Shown piece by piece: positions 18,091-26,467 of a DNA stretch of 64,000 bases. The notes under the pieces are model-generated. The model ran no database searches. It saw only the letters and a program-made list of their open reading frames with translations, and had not been told where the DNA came from. Every line of letters begins with the position of its first letter. Positions within the stretch are counted from its first letter, which is position 1. Source of the stretch: Streptomyces roseicoloratus (lineage in GTDB: Bacteria > Actinomycetota > Actinomycetes > Streptomycetales > Streptomycetaceae); the NCBI RefSeq assembly GCF_004117935.1, contig NZ_SDOY01000139.1:1-64000 (forward strand). The letters are read 5' to 3'. A program made the translations under genes and the position numbers.

Positions 18091-19167
18091 GCGTGATGGC
18101 GGCGGTCCGGCGGAACAGCCTCTCGCGGGCGGCGGGGTCCAGCGAGTCCAGCGACGCGGTGATCCGCCGGCCGCCTGTGTCCCGCATCTCCAGCCGCTTG
18201 CGGGTCCTGCGTTCGACCAGCAGCAGCCCCGGCAACCGCTCGTAGCGGCAAGCGCGCTGAGCCCGGCGGACTGCTGCGGAGCGTTCGCCTTCCTCGTAGG
18301 CCAGGACGTCGGCCAGGACGCTGCGCGGCATCCAGAACCGGCGCCCACGGCCGCCCTTGGCGCATGCCTCCGCCAGCCGACAGGTGTAGTAGGTGCGGGT
18401 CTCGTCGTCGGCGGGCAGCTCCAGGCGCAGGACGCTGGCCCACTCACTCAGCCGCAGCCCGGTGCCGTAGAGCCCGTCGACGAATGCGCAGTCGCGCTGG
18501 CTGTTGCGCCCCCGCCACCCGTCGATCTCCCGACCGCGCAGGTCCAGTCCGCGCAGCCCGACGTCGACCCAGCGGGCGTAGCCGGCCGGGCCCAGCCACT
18601 TCACGTCCTTGCTGCGTACGAGATGCGGGCCTGCCTCGAACGATTCCGTCACCGGGCCCGGGTCAGGGCCGGGAACCTGCCGTCGGGCCACCGGATCGCT
18701 CACTCCGAACCGGACTCCGGCCCAGCGGTAGAGCGCGCTGATCGCGACCAGGTCGTCCAGCACCGTCCCGCCGGCCACGCGCCGGACGTTAGCCTCGGCG
18801 GTCATCCGCCAGAACGTGAAGCCGGCGACGTCCTCTTCGTCGGCGTCGCGCCAGGCCCGGCCCACCGCGTCAAGGAACCCCAGCCAGACGGCTACCGCGA
18901 AGGCGTCCTCCTCCGCGTGCCTGCCCTCGCGTTACGCATACGCGCCGAGGCGAAGAACCCGTTGACCTCCGGCACCGACCACCCATCGGCCCGCAGCAGC
19001 ACCGGCTGCCCCGGCTGCGTACCGTGCATGTGCGCCCACTCCGCCGGCGTCGGCAGGCCCGTCAGCACCGGATCGGCCGCGTACCACGACACCCCCCGCC
19101 ACGGGTGGCACCAATGCACCTGCCACCGCGCTAACGGCCCGGCTTGCACCTCAAGTTCATCGATCAT
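18071..19167 (-). pseudogene. TnpA-type tyrosine recombinase, frameshifted and truncated
   Basis: From ATG 19167 the protein reads MIDELEVQAGPLARWQ, then PVLLRADGWSVPEVNGFFASARMRN. The frame is lost near 18902-18918; the continuation in the next frame reads AVWLGFLDAVGRAWRDADEEDVAGFTFWRM through KWLGPAGYARW, GLYGTGLRLSEW and LFRRTAAITP to a stop at 18071. Conserved N-terminal and core regions of the family are clear, but the C-terminal HxxR...Y catalytic part is gone. It therefore cannot catalyse recombination. Confidence 0.75.
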
Positions 19168-19500
19168 CAATGAGTGACCACACACCCACTCACAGTCACT
19201 GAAATCCCGGCAACAGTTTCTTGTGGCTAGAGACCTCCCGGTCACCGAAGACGCCGGGCGTCTCCCGGCGCATGATCCCCGGACGCCCTCCCCGACGCGG
19301 CGGAGACCGGCGGCAAGGGGCGGGAAGGAGCGGCGCGTCGGGCGCGGCCGGGGTCCCCGGACGGGACTCCACCGGGTCGACGGGCGGCGAAGAGAGCGAC
19401 GCTACCAGGCGATAAACCGTTCGCCCAGCGGAATGAGGAACCGTCAGAGTGGGCGCCGATGAACACCCACGGGAAACCCACCGAGCTGCCGGAGTCCTGA
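19168..19500. other. intergenic stretch between integrase wreck and RNA ligase
   Basis: No gene is supported. A small hairpin GACGCC-G-GGCGTC lies at 19250-19262. The right part must hold the promoter of the RNA ligase gene, whose GGAG site is eight bases before its ATG; no confident -35/-10 pair was picked out. This marks the right border of the island, with no recognisable att duplication. Confidence 0.5.
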
Positions 19501-20574
19501 ATGTCCACGCTGCGCGTCACCGCCGAGACCCTGACCGTCCACGACCATCCGAACGCCGACGCGCTCGAGCTCGCGCAGGTCGGCCTCTACCGGGCGGTCG
19601 TCGCGAAGGGTCGTTTCCGGACGGGTGACGTGGCGGTCTACATCCCGGAACAGGCCGTGCTGCCCGCCCCGCTGATCGAGGAGCTGGGGCTGACCGGACG
19701 GCTCGCCGGAAAGGCCTCCGACCGGGTCAAGGCGGTACGGCTGCGCGGGGAGTTGTCGCAGGGTCTAGTGTGCCTGCCGGCGGCGCTCGACGGGGTGGAC
19801 CTGAAGCAGGCGGCACAGGACGGCACGGACTTCGCGGAGTTGCTCGGGATCACCAAGTGGGTACCGCCGATCCCGCCGACGATGAGCGGGGACGTGGAGG
19901 CGGCGCCGGATCTGCTGCCGTGGGTGGACATCGAGAACCTGCACCGCTTCCCGGAGATGTTCGAGCCGGGCGAGCCGGTGGTCCTCACCGAGAAGCTGCA
20001 CGGCACGGCCTGCCTCGTCACGTATCTCGCCGAGGAGGAGCGGACCGTCGTCTCGTCCAAGGGTTTCGGCGCGAAGGGCCTGGCGCTGAAGGAGGATCCG
20101 CGCAACCTGTACTGGCGCGCGGTGCACGGCCACGGCCTGTCCGCGGTCGCGGCCCGGCTCGCCGCCCGGCTCGGCGCCCGGCGGGTCGGGCTGTTCGGCG
20201 AGGTGTACGGCGCCGGGGTGCAGGACCTGGCGTACGGGGCGAACGCCCGCTCCGACGGCGGCGTCGGCTTCGCGTTGTTCGACCTGTCCGCCGAGATCGA
20301 CGGGCAGGTGCGCTGGCTCGATCCGGCCGAGGTGCTGGAACCGGGCGAACTCCCGCTCGTCCCACGGCTGTTCACCGGGCCGTACGACCTGGACACCGTC
20401 CTGGCGCTGGCGAGCGGCCGGGAGACGGTGTCCGGGACCGAGCTGCATCTGCGCGAGGGCGTGGTGATCCGGCCGGTCGCCGAGCGGTACAGCCCCGTCA
20501 CCGGCGGACGCGCGATAGCGAAGGCGGTCAGCCCCGCCTATCTGACCCGCAAGGGCGGCACCGAGTACGAGTGA
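19501..20574 (+). CDS. ATP-dependent RNA ligase, Rnl5 (Deinococcus DraRnl) type
   Basis: A 357-residue RNA ligase that seals 3'-OH/5'-PO4 RNA nicks through an AMP-lysine intermediate. The N-terminal OB-fold-like domain occupies roughly residues 1-110. The nucleotidyltransferase domain follows, with motif I TEKLHGTA (Lys165 is the AMP acceptor), motif III VGLFGEVYGAG, motif IV LREGVVIRP and motif V AIAKAVSP. This domain order and length fit the Deinococcus radiodurans DraRnl family. It stands alone with its own promoter and terminator; no partner such as a phosphatase/kinase or RtcB-type gene is adjacent. Biological substrate unknown. Confidence 0.9.
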   Translation: MSTLRVTAETLTVHDHPNADALELAQVGLYRAVVAKGRFRTGDVAVYIPEQAVLPAPLIEELGLTGRLAGKASDRVKAVRLRGELSQGLVCLPAALDGVDLKQAAQDGTDFAELLGITKWVPPIPPTMSGDVEAAPDLLPWVDIENLHRFPEMFEPGEPVVLTEKLHGTACLVTYLAEEERTVVSSKGFGAKGLALKEDPRNLYWRAVHGHGLSAVAARLAARLGARRVGLFGEVYGAGVQDLAYGANARSDGGVGFALFDLSAEIDGQVRWLDPAEVLEPGELPLVPRLFTGPYDLDTVLALASGRETVSGTELHLREGVVIRPVAERYSPVTGGRAIAKAVSPAYLTRKGGTEYE

Positions 20575-20596
20575 CGCCCGCTTCCCGGACCGAGCG

Positions 20597-20625
20597 GGGG
20601 CCCGCCCACGGGGGTGGCGGGCCCC
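20597..20625 (+). terminator. rho-independent-like terminator of the RNA ligase gene
   Basis: GGGGCCCGCCCAC pairs with GTGGCGGGCCCC (one bulged base) and is followed by TTTT at 20633-20636, just after the RNA ligase stop codon. Confidence 0.75.
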
Positions 20626-20639
20626 TGCTCCGTTTTCAC

Positions 20640-20765
20640 CCCGCCGCGCCTTCTCCCGTGCTCCTCCACCCCGTACTCCCCCGCGCCGCACGCCTCCCAC
20701 CTCGTACTCCTCCACCCCGTACTCCCCCCGCCCCGTACCCCTCCCACCCCGTGCTCCTCCGCCGG
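20640..20765. repeat. degenerate CT-rich repeat cluster
   Basis: Loose repeats of the phrase ctccaccccgtactcccc fill the space between the RNA ligase terminator and the soxR stop codon. They have no coding potential and resemble the other satellite-like gaps of the window in position. Confidence 0.55.
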
Positions 20766-20772
20766 CCCGCCC

Positions 20773-21237
20773 CTACGCGTCCCGGCGTTCCGGCATCAGC
20801 CGCGAGCCGGTGAGGCGCTCGCCGAAGACGTCGTCGGGGTTGGACAGCACGCAGTTCTCCAGGGACAGACAGCCGCAGCCGATGCAGTCGCTCAGGTGGT
20901 CGCGCAGCCGCCCGAGCTGCGTGATCCGCTCGTCGAGCTCGGCGCGCCAGGTTCCGGAGAGCCGGGCCCAGTCCTCGCGGGTCGGGGTGCGCTCCTCGGG
21001 GAGCTGGGCCAGCGCGTCGCGGACCGTGGCGAGCGGGATGCCGACCCGCTGGGCGGCGCGGATGAAGGCGACCCTGCGGAGGGTGTCGCGGCCGTAGCGG
21101 CGCTGGTTCCCGCTCGTGCGGCGGCTGCTGATCAGGCCCTTGGTCTCGTAGAAGTGCAGGGCCGAGACGGCCGCGCCGCTGCGCGCGGACAGCTGGCCGA
21201 CGGTGAGTTCGTGGATCTTCTCGGGAATCTGCGGCAC
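20773..21237 (-). CDS. soxR: redox-sensing MerR-type activator SoxR
   Basis: A 154-residue MerR-family regulator. The N-terminal winged HTH reads [26 protein letters not shown], with the [12 protein letters not shown] wing after it. A dimerisation helix follows, then the [2Fe-2S] ligand set [12 protein letters not shown] near residues 115-126 with four cysteines. In Streptomyces SoxR senses redox-active compounds such as actinorhodin directly. The GTG at 21237 gives the standard N-terminus [12 protein letters not shown]. It is transcribed divergently from the MaoC-type gene, but no known SoxR box was recognised here, so its targets probably lie elsewhere. Confidence 0.95.
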   Translation of the reverse strand: MPQIPEKIHELTVGQLSARSGAAVSALHFYETKGLISSRRTSGNQRRYGRDTLRRVAFIRAAQRVGIPLATVRDALAQLPEERTPTREDWARLSGTWRAELDERITQLGRLRDHLSDCIGCGCLSLENCVLSNPDDVFGERLTGSRLMPERRDA

Positions 21238-21313
21238 CCGTCCGAGCCTACGTGAGGGAGCCGGTCTTCCCGGCGGCCGGTTCCGTTGACAGGAGCCCGC
21301 CCGCCGCACATGC

Positions 21314-21329
21314 TGAGCAAGCGCTTAGA
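21314..21329. promoter_or_regulatory. TetR operator copy 1 (MaoC-gene promoter)
   Basis: TGAGCAAGCGCTTAGA, built around the palindrome AAGCGCTT, occurs here 28 bases before the MaoC-type start and as an identical 16-mer at 22485-22500 before the TetR gene. The form resembles KstR2-like CAAGnnCTTG operators. Confidence 0.8.
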
Positions 21330-21356
21330 CACGTCCACCTGAGAGGGAGCGGGAAC

Positions 21357-21818
21357 ATGGCCGAGCCGAGGATCTTCACGTCCGCCGAGGAGCTGCGCGC
21401 CGGGATCGGCGAGCAGCTCGGCCCCAGCGAATGGCTGGAGATCGAGCAGAAGCGGATCGACCTGTTCGCCGAGGCCACGGGCGACCACCAGTGGATCCAC
21501 GTCGACCCGGAGCGCGCCGCGGCCGGCCCGTTCGGCAGGACGATCGCGCACGGCTATCTGACGCTGTCCCTGCTGCCCGTCCTGGTGCCGCAGATCATGC
21601 GGGTCGAGGGCATGAAGATGGGCCTCAACTACGGCACGAACAAGGTCCGTTTCCCCGCTCCCGTGCCGGTGGGTTCACGGCTGCGCGCCACCGCCGTGCT
21701 CACCGAGGTGACCGAGGCCGGCGGCGGCGTGCAGGTCACGGCGACGGTGACGGTGGAACGGGAGGGCGGCGACAAGCCGGTCTGCGTCGCGGAGTCGGTC
21801 TCCCGCTACTACTTCTGA
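21357..21818 (+). CDS. MaoC-type hot-dog enoyl-CoA hydratase
   Basis: A 153-residue hot-dog-fold dehydratase. The hydratase motif FAEATGDHQWIHVDPERA (about residues 38-55) contains the Asp and His of R-specific enoyl-CoA hydratases, and AHGYLTLSL is the conserved helix after it. It likely hydrates an enoyl-CoA in the same pathway as the acyl-CoA dehydrogenase at 22847. ATG 21357 has a GAGGGAGCGGG site. It overlaps the converging tetR gene by ten bases, and carries that regulator's operator in its promoter. Confidence 0.88.
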   Translation: MAEPRIFTSAEELRAGIGEQLGPSEWLEIEQKRIDLFAEATGDHQWIHVDPERAAAGPFGRTIAHGYLTLSLLPVLVPQIMRVEGMKMGLNYGTNKVRFPAPVPVGSRLRATAVLTEVTEAGGGVQVTATVTVEREGGDKPVCVAESVSRYYF

Positions 21819-22435
21819 GCGCCGACCATCCGCAGCACGAGGTCCGCGTAGAGCGCGCCGACCTCGTCGGCGGTGTGGCGGCCCTGGGTGTTGAACCAGC
21901 GCGAGACGTCGATGCACAGGGAGAGCACCGCGACGGTGGTGCCGGCCACGTCGGGAACGTCGAACTCGCCCGCCGCCACGCCTTCGTTGAGGATCCGCCG
22001 CACGGTCGCCTCGGACTCGCGGCGCAGCGCCACGATCTCGGTGCGGTGCTCGGGGCCGAGGGCGTCGAGCTCGTACTGCACGACCCGGGCGGTGGTGTGC
22101 CGCTCGGCGTGCCAGCGGACGAAGGAGCGCACGGCGTCGGCGAGCCGCTCGGCGGCCGTGCCGGGGCCGTCGGCGGCGGCCCGCAGGATGTCCAGGGCCT
22201 TGTCGTGACCGATCCGGCTGATCCGGTGGAGCAGCTCTTCCTTGGTCTTGTAGTGGATGTAGAGCGCGGCCGGGCTCATGCCGGCCCGGCCCGCGATGTC
22301 CCGGGTCGTCGTGGCGTGGTAGCCGCGCTCGGCGAACGCGTCGACGGCCGCGACCAGCAGACGCCGGGCGGCCTCGGGCGTGACCTCACCCCACGGGATG
22401 TCCTCGCCGCCGGGCGTCTCCTCCGCCGCGCTCAT
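21809..22435 (-). CDS. TetR family regulator of the MaoC gene (autoregulated)
   Basis: A 208-residue TetR-type repressor. The HTH spans about residues 20-66 (AAVDAFAERGYHATTTRDIAGRAGMSPAALYIHYKTKEELL); the rest is the ligand-binding helical domain with a TetR_C_33-like look. ATG 22435 has a GAGGAGT site. An identical 16-base operator lies before this gene and before the facing MaoC gene, so both are probably repressed together until an acyl-CoA type ligand appears. Confidence 0.9.
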   Translation of the reverse strand: MSAAEETPGGEDIPWGEVTPEAARRLLVAAVDAFAERGYHATTTRDIAGRAGMSPAALYIHYKTKEELLHRISRIGHDKALDILRAAADGPGTAAERLADAVRSFVRWHAERHTTARVVQYELDALGPEHRTEIVALRRESEATVRRILNEGVAAGEFDVPDVAGTTVAVLSLCIDVSRWFNTQGRHTADEVGALYADLVLRMVGAQK

Positions 22436-22484
22436 CGCACACTCCTCTTCGGGCCGTCCAGGGACGAACACCATACAACGACGG

Positions 22485-22500
22485 TGAGCAAGCGCTTAGA
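22485..22500. promoter_or_regulatory. TetR operator copy 2 (tetR promoter)
   Basis: An identical 16-mer TGAGCAAGCGCTTAGA sits 50 bases upstream of the tetR start, implying autoregulation by the protein encoded at 21809-22435. Confidence 0.8.
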
Positions 22501-22555
22501 GACCGCGGAGAGGCAGCGCCCGGGGGACGCTCGGAGAGGGCGCCCCGGGGGACGC

Positions 22556-22786
22556 TCAGAGAGGGCGGGTGCCGGAGTCCTGCCGGTCGCGGACGACCTT
22601 GGCGAGGGTGAAGGCGGACGTGGTGAGGTAGAGGACCGCCACGGCGAGGAAGGCGCGCACCCAGGCGCTGGCATCGAGCTTGTAGATCCCGACGGTCACG
22701 GCCAGCAGGGCGAGACCGAAGGAGACCACGGCCTGCACGTAGTAGGCGGCGGTGTTCTGCTGCTGCTTGACGAATGGATCGCTCAT
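22556..22786 (-). CDS. YiaA/YiaB-type small membrane protein
   Basis: A 76-residue protein with two transmembrane helices (about AAYYVQAVVSFGLALLAVTV and WVRAFLAVAVLYLTTSAFTL) separated by a short loop with GIYKLDAS, as in the YiaA/YiaB domain family. The C-terminus is charged and cytoplasmic. Function of the family is unknown. The start at 22786 gives MSDPFVKQQQN; an in-frame ATG four codons upstream is possible. It lies between a TetR gene and the acyl-CoA dehydrogenase gene on the same strand. Confidence 0.75.
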   Translation of the reverse strand: MSDPFVKQQQNTAAYYVQAVVSFGLALLAVTVGIYKLDASAWVRAFLAVAVLYLTTSAFTLAKVVRDRQDSGTRPL

Positions 22787-22846
22787 GGGGAACACCATCG
22801 GGCGGGTGTGGCCCTCGCCACATCCGCCCTCGTACTCAGGGGGTAC

Positions 22847-23998
22847 TCAGAACGCCGACACACCCGTCAGCGCCCGGCCGATGATGAGCTTCTGGATCTG
22901 GCTGGTGCCCTCGTAGAGCGTCATGACGCGGGCGTCCCGGAGCAGCTTGCCGACCGGGTACTCGTCGATGTAGCCGTAGCCGCCGAAGACCTGGAGGGCG
23001 TTGTTCGCCGCACGCACGGCGGCCTCGGAGGCGTACAGCTTGGCCTGGGACGCGGCGGTGGCGAACTCCTGGCCGCGGTCGACGAGGTCGGCGACCCGCC
23101 AGGTGAGCAGCCGGGCCGCGTCCACGTCCACGGCGATGTCGCTGATGAGCTCCTGGACCAGCTGGTACGAGGCGATGGGCCGGCCGAACTGCTCGCGCTC
23201 CCCCGCGTAGCGCACGGCCGCGTCGAGGGCGGCCTGGGCGATGCCGACGCAGCCCGCCGCGACCGACATCCGGCCCTTGGCGAGGGCGGACATGGCGACG
23301 GAGAAGCCCTTGCCCTCCGGGCCGAGCATCGCGCTCGCCGGCACCCGGACGCCCTCCAGGACCAGCTCGGCGGTGGCCTGGCCGCGCAGGCCGAGCTTGC
23401 CGTGGATGGTGCGGCGGGTGAGGCCGGGGGTGTCGGCGGGGACGAGGAAGGCGGAGACGCCCTTGTGGCCGGGCGCGGCGCCGGTGCGGGCGAAGAGCAG
23501 CACGACGTCGGCCCAGGTGCCGTTGGTGATGAACATCTTGCCGCCGTCGATCACGTACGCGTCGCCGTCGCGGACCGCCCTGGTGGTCAGGTTCCCGGCG
23601 TCGGAGCCGGTGCCGGGCTCGGTGAGGCCGAAGCAGCCGACGGCCTCGCCGGAGGTGAGACGGGGCAGCCAGGCGCGCTTCTGCTCCTCGGTTCCCCAGG
23701 CGGCGACGGTCTTGGCGACGAGACCGAGGGAGACGGAGACGATGCCGCGGACCGAGGAGTCGCCGCGGCCGAGCTCCTCGGTGACGAGGCAGTAGGAGAG
23801 GTGGTCGCCGCCGGAGCCGCCGTACTCCTCGGGGACGGTCAGGCCGAGGAAGCCGACGGCGCCGAGCTTCCCCACGATCGCCCGGTCGACGCTCTCCGCG
23901 CGGTCCCAGGCGACGGCGTGCGGGGTGACCTCGCTGGCGACGAAGTCCCGCGCGAGCCGCCGTACGGCCTCCTGCTCCTCGCTGAGCTCCAGGTTCAT
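22847..23998 (-). CDS. acyl-CoA dehydrogenase, short/medium-chain type
   Basis: A 383-residue FAD-dependent acyl-CoA dehydrogenase. CFGLTEPGTGSDAGN and MFITNGTWAD are the flavin and substrate signatures, ERFQFGRPIA-like AGEREQFGRPIASYQ and QVFGGYGYIDEYPVGKLLRDARV follow, and MTLYEGTSQIQKLIIGR contains the catalytic Glu of the canonical branch. It is transcribed away from the TetR gene at 24113, and that regulator's operator lies in the shared promoter. It probably carries out the first oxidation step of a branched- or short-chain acyl-CoA. Confidence 0.92.
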   Translation of the reverse strand: MNLELSEEQEAVRRLARDFVASEVTPHAVAWDRAESVDRAIVGKLGAVGFLGLTVPEEYGGSGGDHLSYCLVTEELGRGDSSVRGIVSVSLGLVAKTVAAWGTEEQKRAWLPRLTSGEAVGCFGLTEPGTGSDAGNLTTRAVRDGDAYVIDGGKMFITNGTWADVVLLFARTGAAPGHKGVSAFLVPADTPGLTRRTIHGKLGLRGQATAELVLEGVRVPASAMLGPEGKGFSVAMSALAKGRMSVAAGCVGIAQAALDAAVRYAGEREQFGRPIASYQLVQELISDIAVDVDAARLLTWRVADLVDRGQEFATAASQAKLYASEAAVRAANNALQVFGGYGYIDEYPVGKLLRDARVMTLYEGTSQIQKLIIGRALTGVSAF

Positions 23999-24067
23999 CG
24001 CGCCGCCTCCCGCCGCTGCCCGGCGGCCGCCCGCCGACGGGTCGCCGTCCGGGCTGTGCCCGCACTT

Positions 24068-24086
24068 TAATTACCACTGCTAGTTT
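24068..24086. promoter_or_regulatory. TetR operator between acyl-CoA dehydrogenase and tetR
   Basis: TAATTACCACTGCTAGTTT has two AT-rich arms, 7 bases apart. The same TAGTTT arm and 7-base spacing recur at 28003-28021 before the aldehyde dehydrogenase gene, in an otherwise very GC-rich sequence, so the two sites are probably bound by the same protein. Confidence 0.65.
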
Positions 24087-24112
24087 TATGGCTCCCGCCT
24101 ACTATGTGCGCC

Positions 24113-24874
24113 ATGGCCCGACCGCGCAAGCCCCTGCTCAGCCGAGACCGCATCGTCGAGACGGCGGGAGCGCTCGTGGACGCCGAGGGGCTCGCCGCCC
24201 TCTCCACCCGGCGTCTCGCGGCCGAACTGGGCGTCAGCGGCCCCTCGCTCTACAACCACTTCCGCACCAAGGACGAGATCCTGGACGCCGTCGCCGACGG
24301 CGTCAGCGCCAGGATCGACCTGTCGATGTTCGCGCCGGAGGACTCCCGCGACTGGCGAACCGCCCTGCACGACTGGGCCGTCTCCTACCGCGCCGCGCTC
24401 ACCGACCACCCGAACCTCGTTCCGCTGCTCGCCCAGGGACCGGGCCGCCGCCCGGCCGGCCTCAGGGTCGCCGACGCCGTCTTCGGCGCGATGGTGCGGG
24501 CCGGCTGGCCGCCCGCCCAGGCCACCCGCATCGGCGCCCTGATGCGCTACTTCATCACCGGCTCCGCCCTCGGCTCCTTCGCCCGCGGCTTCGTCGACGA
24601 CGAGGCCGCCTACGACCCCGCCGACTATCCGCACCTCGGCCAGGCCCACCTGCTCGCGGAGCGCCGCGAACAGGTCGACGAGAGCGCCTTCGAGGCGGGG
24701 CTGCGGGCACTGCTCGACGGCCTCGCCCTGCAGTACGAGACCCGTGGCCAGGCCGCCGGCCACGACGTCCTCCAGGACGGCGACCGGAACGCCGGCCGAG
24801 GCGCCGGCGAGGACCTCGCCCACGATGCCGACCAGCGCACCGGTCAGGACGCTTCGGCCACGACCGAAGCATGA
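24113..24874 (+). CDS. TetR family regulator of acyl-CoA/aldehyde catabolism
   Basis: A 253-residue TetR-type regulator. The HTH is at about residues 11-57 (RIVETAGALVDAEGLAALSTRRLAAELGVSGPSLYNHFRTKDEIL); helices of the ligand domain continue to about 215. The C-terminal 35 residues are a charged, low-complexity extension beyond the usual end. There is no ribosome binding site before ATG 24113 or ATG 24104, so the message may be leaderless. Its operator at 24068 and the twin at 28003 imply control of the acyl-CoA dehydrogenase, itself, and the ALDH/ADH operon. Confidence 0.85.
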   Translation: MARPRKPLLSRDRIVETAGALVDAEGLAALSTRRLAAELGVSGPSLYNHFRTKDEILDAVADGVSARIDLSMFAPEDSRDWRTALHDWAVSYRAALTDHPNLVPLLAQGPGRRPAGLRVADAVFGAMVRAGWPPAQATRIGALMRYFITGSALGSFARGFVDDEAAYDPADYPHLGQAHLLAERREQVDESAFEAGLRALLDGLALQYETRGQAAGHDVLQDGDRNAGRGAGEDLAHDADQRTGQDASATTEA

Positions 24875-24892
24875 GCGCGGCGCCCTGACGGC

Positions 24893-25045
24893 ATGGCTCC
24901 CCGACACCTCGCCGCCCTCGCCGCCCTGTTCGCCGACGAGACCCGCGCCTCCTTCCCGCTCGCCCTCCTCGACGGCCGGGCCTGGACCGCCGGGGAGCGG
25001 GCGCTGCACGGGGAACTGGGCATCGAGGCCGCGACGCTCCGCTGA
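24893..25045 (+). pseudogene. truncated ArsR-type HTH regulator
   Basis: Fifty codons read RHLAALAALFADETRASFPL then ALLDGRAWTAGERALHGEL before a stop. The first part is the N-terminal helix region of an ArsR/SmtB winged-helix regulator family common in Streptomyces; the recognition helix and C-terminus are missing. The following 290 bases hold no recognisable continuation. It looks like a gene remnant left by deletion. Confidence 0.55.
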
Positions 25046-25331
25046 CCGGCGCCGACGCGCCACGCGACGCCGCGGGCGACCGTGCGGTGACCGGGCCGGT
25101 GCCGCCAGGCGACGCCTCGGGCGACACCGCGGTGACCGCCGAACCGTCCGCGCCCCACGGTCGTGCCATGCCGAACCAGCCGCCCTCCGCCCCCTCTTCC
25201 GGTTCCTCCTCCGCCTCCGGACCGTCCTCTTCCGGGTCTGCTCCCGGCCCGTCGGCGAGTCCCCCACGGTGTCCCGGTCCCGGCCGCGCGCCGTCGCCGG
25301 ATCCCCGGACGCCGCCGGCTGACCCGTACGG

Positions 25332-26411
25332 TCAGAAGACGACGAGCGCGCGGCCGCCCTTGCCCGCGAGCATGTTCTCGAAGGCGCCGGGGATGCCCTC
25401 CAGGGTGATCCGCTCGGTGACCAGGGCGCCGAGGTCGAGCCGGCCGGCCCGGATGTGCTCGGCCAGGACCGGGAGGTCCGCCGCCGGGTCGGAGTTTCCG
25501 TACACGCAGCCGGACAGGGTGCGGCCCCAGTGGAAGAGCTCCAGCGCGTTGAAGGTGACCTGCTGGTCCTTGCCGCCGATGCCGACGACCGTGGTGCGGC
25601 CGCCGCGCCGCGTGGCGTCCCAGGCCGTGCGGATGGTGGCGGCGCGGCCGACGCACTCGACGGACACGTCGGCGCCGTGGCCTCCGGTCAGCCGCCGGAT
25701 CTCCTTGGCGGTGGTCTCGGAGGCGAGGACGTAGTCGGTGGCTCCGGCGGCCCGGGCCAGGGCCTCCTTCGCGGGCGAGACGTCGACCGCGACGACGGTC
25801 GAGGCCCCGGCGATCCGCGCGGCCTGGAGAGTGGCGAGGCCGACGCCGCCGACGCCGAAGACGGCGACGGACTCGCCGGCCCGCACCCGCGCGGAGTGGT
25901 GCACGGCGCCCCAGCCGGTGAGGACGGCGCAGCCGAGGAGGGCGGCGTCGGTGAGCGGTACGCCGTCGGGGACGGGCAGCACGCAGTTCGCCGCGACGAC
26001 GGTCTCCTCGGCGAAGGCGGCGACGTTGAGCCCGGGGTGGAGCCCGGTGCCGTCCTCGGTGCGGGCGTACACGTTCGCCGCGCCGGTCAGCGCGTTCGCG
26101 CAGAGCCAGACCTCGCCGAGGCCGCAGTGGTGGCAGGCGCCGCAGGACGGCGCCCAGTTGAGGACGACGCCGTCTCCGGGCGCGACGTGGGTGACGCCCT
26201 CGCCGACGGAGACGACCGTGCCGGCGCCCTCGTGGCCGAGGACGGCGGGCACCGGCACCCGCATGGTGCCGTCGGACAGCGACAGGTCGGAGTGGCAGAC
26301 CCCCGCTGCGGCGAGCCGGACCCGGACCTGCCCGGGGCCGGGCTCGGGCAGGTGGATGCCGGTGATCTCCAGGGGAGATCCGACGGCGGGCAGGACGGCG
26401 GCGCGGATCAC
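25332..26411 (-). CDS. zinc-dependent alcohol dehydrogenase
   Basis: A 359-residue medium-chain dehydrogenase. Catalytic zinc ligands are visible as CHSD (about residue 38) and GHEGAG; the structural zinc loop is CGACHHCGLGEVWLC; the Rossmann motif is VFGVGGVG near 190. The start GTG has an AGGAG site. It lies 56 bases downstream of the aldehyde dehydrogenase on the same strand, so the pair would convert an alcohol through an aldehyde to an acid. The operon promoter carries the TetR operator at 28003. Confidence 0.9.
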   Translation of the reverse strand: MIRAAVLPAVGSPLEITGIHLPEPGPGQVRVRLAAAGVCHSDLSLSDGTMRVPVPAVLGHEGAGTVVSVGEGVTHVAPGDGVVLNWAPSCGACHHCGLGEVWLCANALTGAANVYARTEDGTGLHPGLNVAAFAEETVVAANCVLPVPDGVPLTDAALLGCAVLTGWGAVHHSARVRAGESVAVFGVGGVGLATLQAARIAGASTVVAVDVSPAKEALARAAGATDYVLASETTAKEIRRLTGGHGADVSVECVGRAATIRTAWDATRRGGRTTVVGIGGKDQQVTFNALELFHWGRTLSGCVYGNSDPAADLPVLAEHIRAGRLDLGALVTERITLEGIPGAFENMLAGKGGRALVVF

Positions 26412-26467
26412 GCGTGGGCTCCTTCGGTGCGTACGCGGTCGGGAACGTGCGGTCGGTCGGAACGTCC

